A DNA stretch of 20,753 bases from Isoetes engelmannii. Taxonomy: Eukaryota > Streptophyta > Lycopodiopsida > Isoetales > Isoetaceae. Both the position numbers and the translations under genes were made by a program. Below the pieces are notes generated by a model, which was given only the letters and a program-made list of their open reading frames with translations, searched no databases and was not told the DNA's origin. The stretch lies in the NCBI GenBank assembly GCA_011763485.2, contig JAANSK020277935.1, forward strand, positions 1-20,753, read 5' to 3'. Below, piece by piece: positions 20,137 to 20,753 of this stretch. Numbering within the stretch: position 1 is the stretch's first letter; every line of letters starts with the position of its first letter.

Positions 20137-20292
20137 TTAGGTCTTTTTGCAGTACCTCAAAATCTCTATAAAATCAAGTCCATTGATGAGATTTCATGAT
20201 CTCTATGTCTGGTTTGCTTTGTAATCTGTGCAAATTGATGTTTAGATGTGGTGCCGTCAGTTCTAGGTGCAAAGGCATGTGCAATGCATTCT
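19821..20292. repeat. Pair of about 80-bp direct repeats interleaved with the inverted repeat
   Basis: A unit starting GTTTGCT(C/T)TGTAATCTGTG and ending GTGCAATGCATTCT occurs at 19821-19906 and 20212-20292. The first copy lies in the loop of the inverted repeat and stops exactly at the right arm; the second lies outside it. Confidence 0.85.
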
Positions 20293-20295
20293 GAC

Positions 20296-20385
20296 TCACG
20301 ACCTCAAGACCGTGCCCAAGACTAGCTCGTGCTCCTCTATCTCAGCGTCACCGTCTCCCTCCTCATGTGCCTCCTGATCCGCCAT
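20296..20385 (-). other. Short GC-rich open stretch, possible first coding exon
   Basis: An ATG at 20385 in a GGCATGGCGG context, a favourable plant start context, opens a 29-codon frame beginning M-A-D-Q-E-A-H-E-E-G-D-G-D and ending at TGA 20296-20298. The peptide is very acidic. The stretch is GC-rich and stops within four bases of a repeat copy (20212-20292), as if a gene start had been cut by a repeat. No downstream exon is visible and no family is recognised. Confidence 0.25.
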
Positions 20386-20392
20386 GCCTGAT

Positions 20393-20753
20393 ACAAGTCA
20401 GATAAGTACAGTGCCATGAAATCCCTGCAGGAAAATCTAGCGCACGCACTATTTAAGACAGTACATTTATTCCTTAAATATTCCCAGCCCCAAGGGTTAT
20501 TATCCCATGGTATGTCCTAAGTCAAGGGTTTCTTGACCAAGTGTAACAATTTTTTTTTTAAAACATATGAGTCCCCTAGACCATGGCTCTTAAGCTCTTG
20601 CTTTGAGTTTTAACTGCCAATATCTAGCACTATAACAGGGGGTTACTTTTAGATGTTTATACATTTTTTTATATGGTTTTTCTATGATTTTGTTGTTGTA
20701 TTCGTTGAGGTCTACTAAATAGTATTTCTAGAGTGCATCCTTTATGGGCCGTT
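20393..20753. other. Unassigned right end
   Basis: AT-rich sequence with T runs near 20550 and 20665. I see no open frame of interest, repeat or RNA gene in it. Confidence 0.4.

Overview
This is nuclear DNA of a land plant. It is AT-rich and intron-containing, and most of it is decayed transposable elements around one well-preserved gene. That gene, on the minus strand at 12937-17323, is split into 18 exons that join into a 725-residue peroxisomal fatty-acid beta-oxidation multifunctional protein of the MFP2/AIM1 type. The architecture (enoyl-CoA hydratase plus 3-hydroxyacyl-CoA dehydrogenase with a C-terminal SRL peroxisome signal) is the plant one. The species cannot be read from the window. 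No tRNA, rRNA, CRISPR array or bacterial-style operon was found.

Layout. 1-240 is GC-richer sequence I do not recognise. About 245-3534 (+) is a broken LINE (LINE-A) with endonuclease and reverse-transcriptase remnants, ending in an (CAATCT)11 tail instead of poly(A). 3535-4213 shows nothing. 4214-6310 (-) is a 5'-truncated L1-like LINE (LINE-B) with an interrupted 3' end. 6763-8028 (-) is a pseudogene of an unrecognised protein with two hydrophobic segments, broken by three stops and two frameshifts. 8029-10168 is mostly unassigned. 10169-10540 (+) holds two exon-like blocks of an unrecognised gene. 11496-11525 matches a Helitron 3' terminus (hairpin followed by CTAG|T), so the exon-like blocks may be captured gene pieces. 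11750-12533 is a dense cluster of hairpins and palindromes between that terminus and the 3' end of the MFP2 gene.

12937-17323 is the MFP2 gene; one of its introns uses a GC-AG boundary and its largest intron carries a 33-bp palindrome. Upstream of it, 17324-20753 holds a (TCTAT)n microsatellite, several tandem or dispersed duplications, a 65-bp-arm inverted repeat whose right arm has been split by 164 bp, and a short GC-rich open stretch on the minus strand at 20296-20385 that could be a first exon.

Only the MFP2 gene looks functional. It would act alone in this window as the second and third enzymatic steps of peroxisomal beta-oxidation; nothing nearby is functionally linked to it. No convincing new defence or mobile system was found. 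The least explained items are the membrane-protein pseudogene, the exon pair behind the Helitron end, and the foldback cluster.
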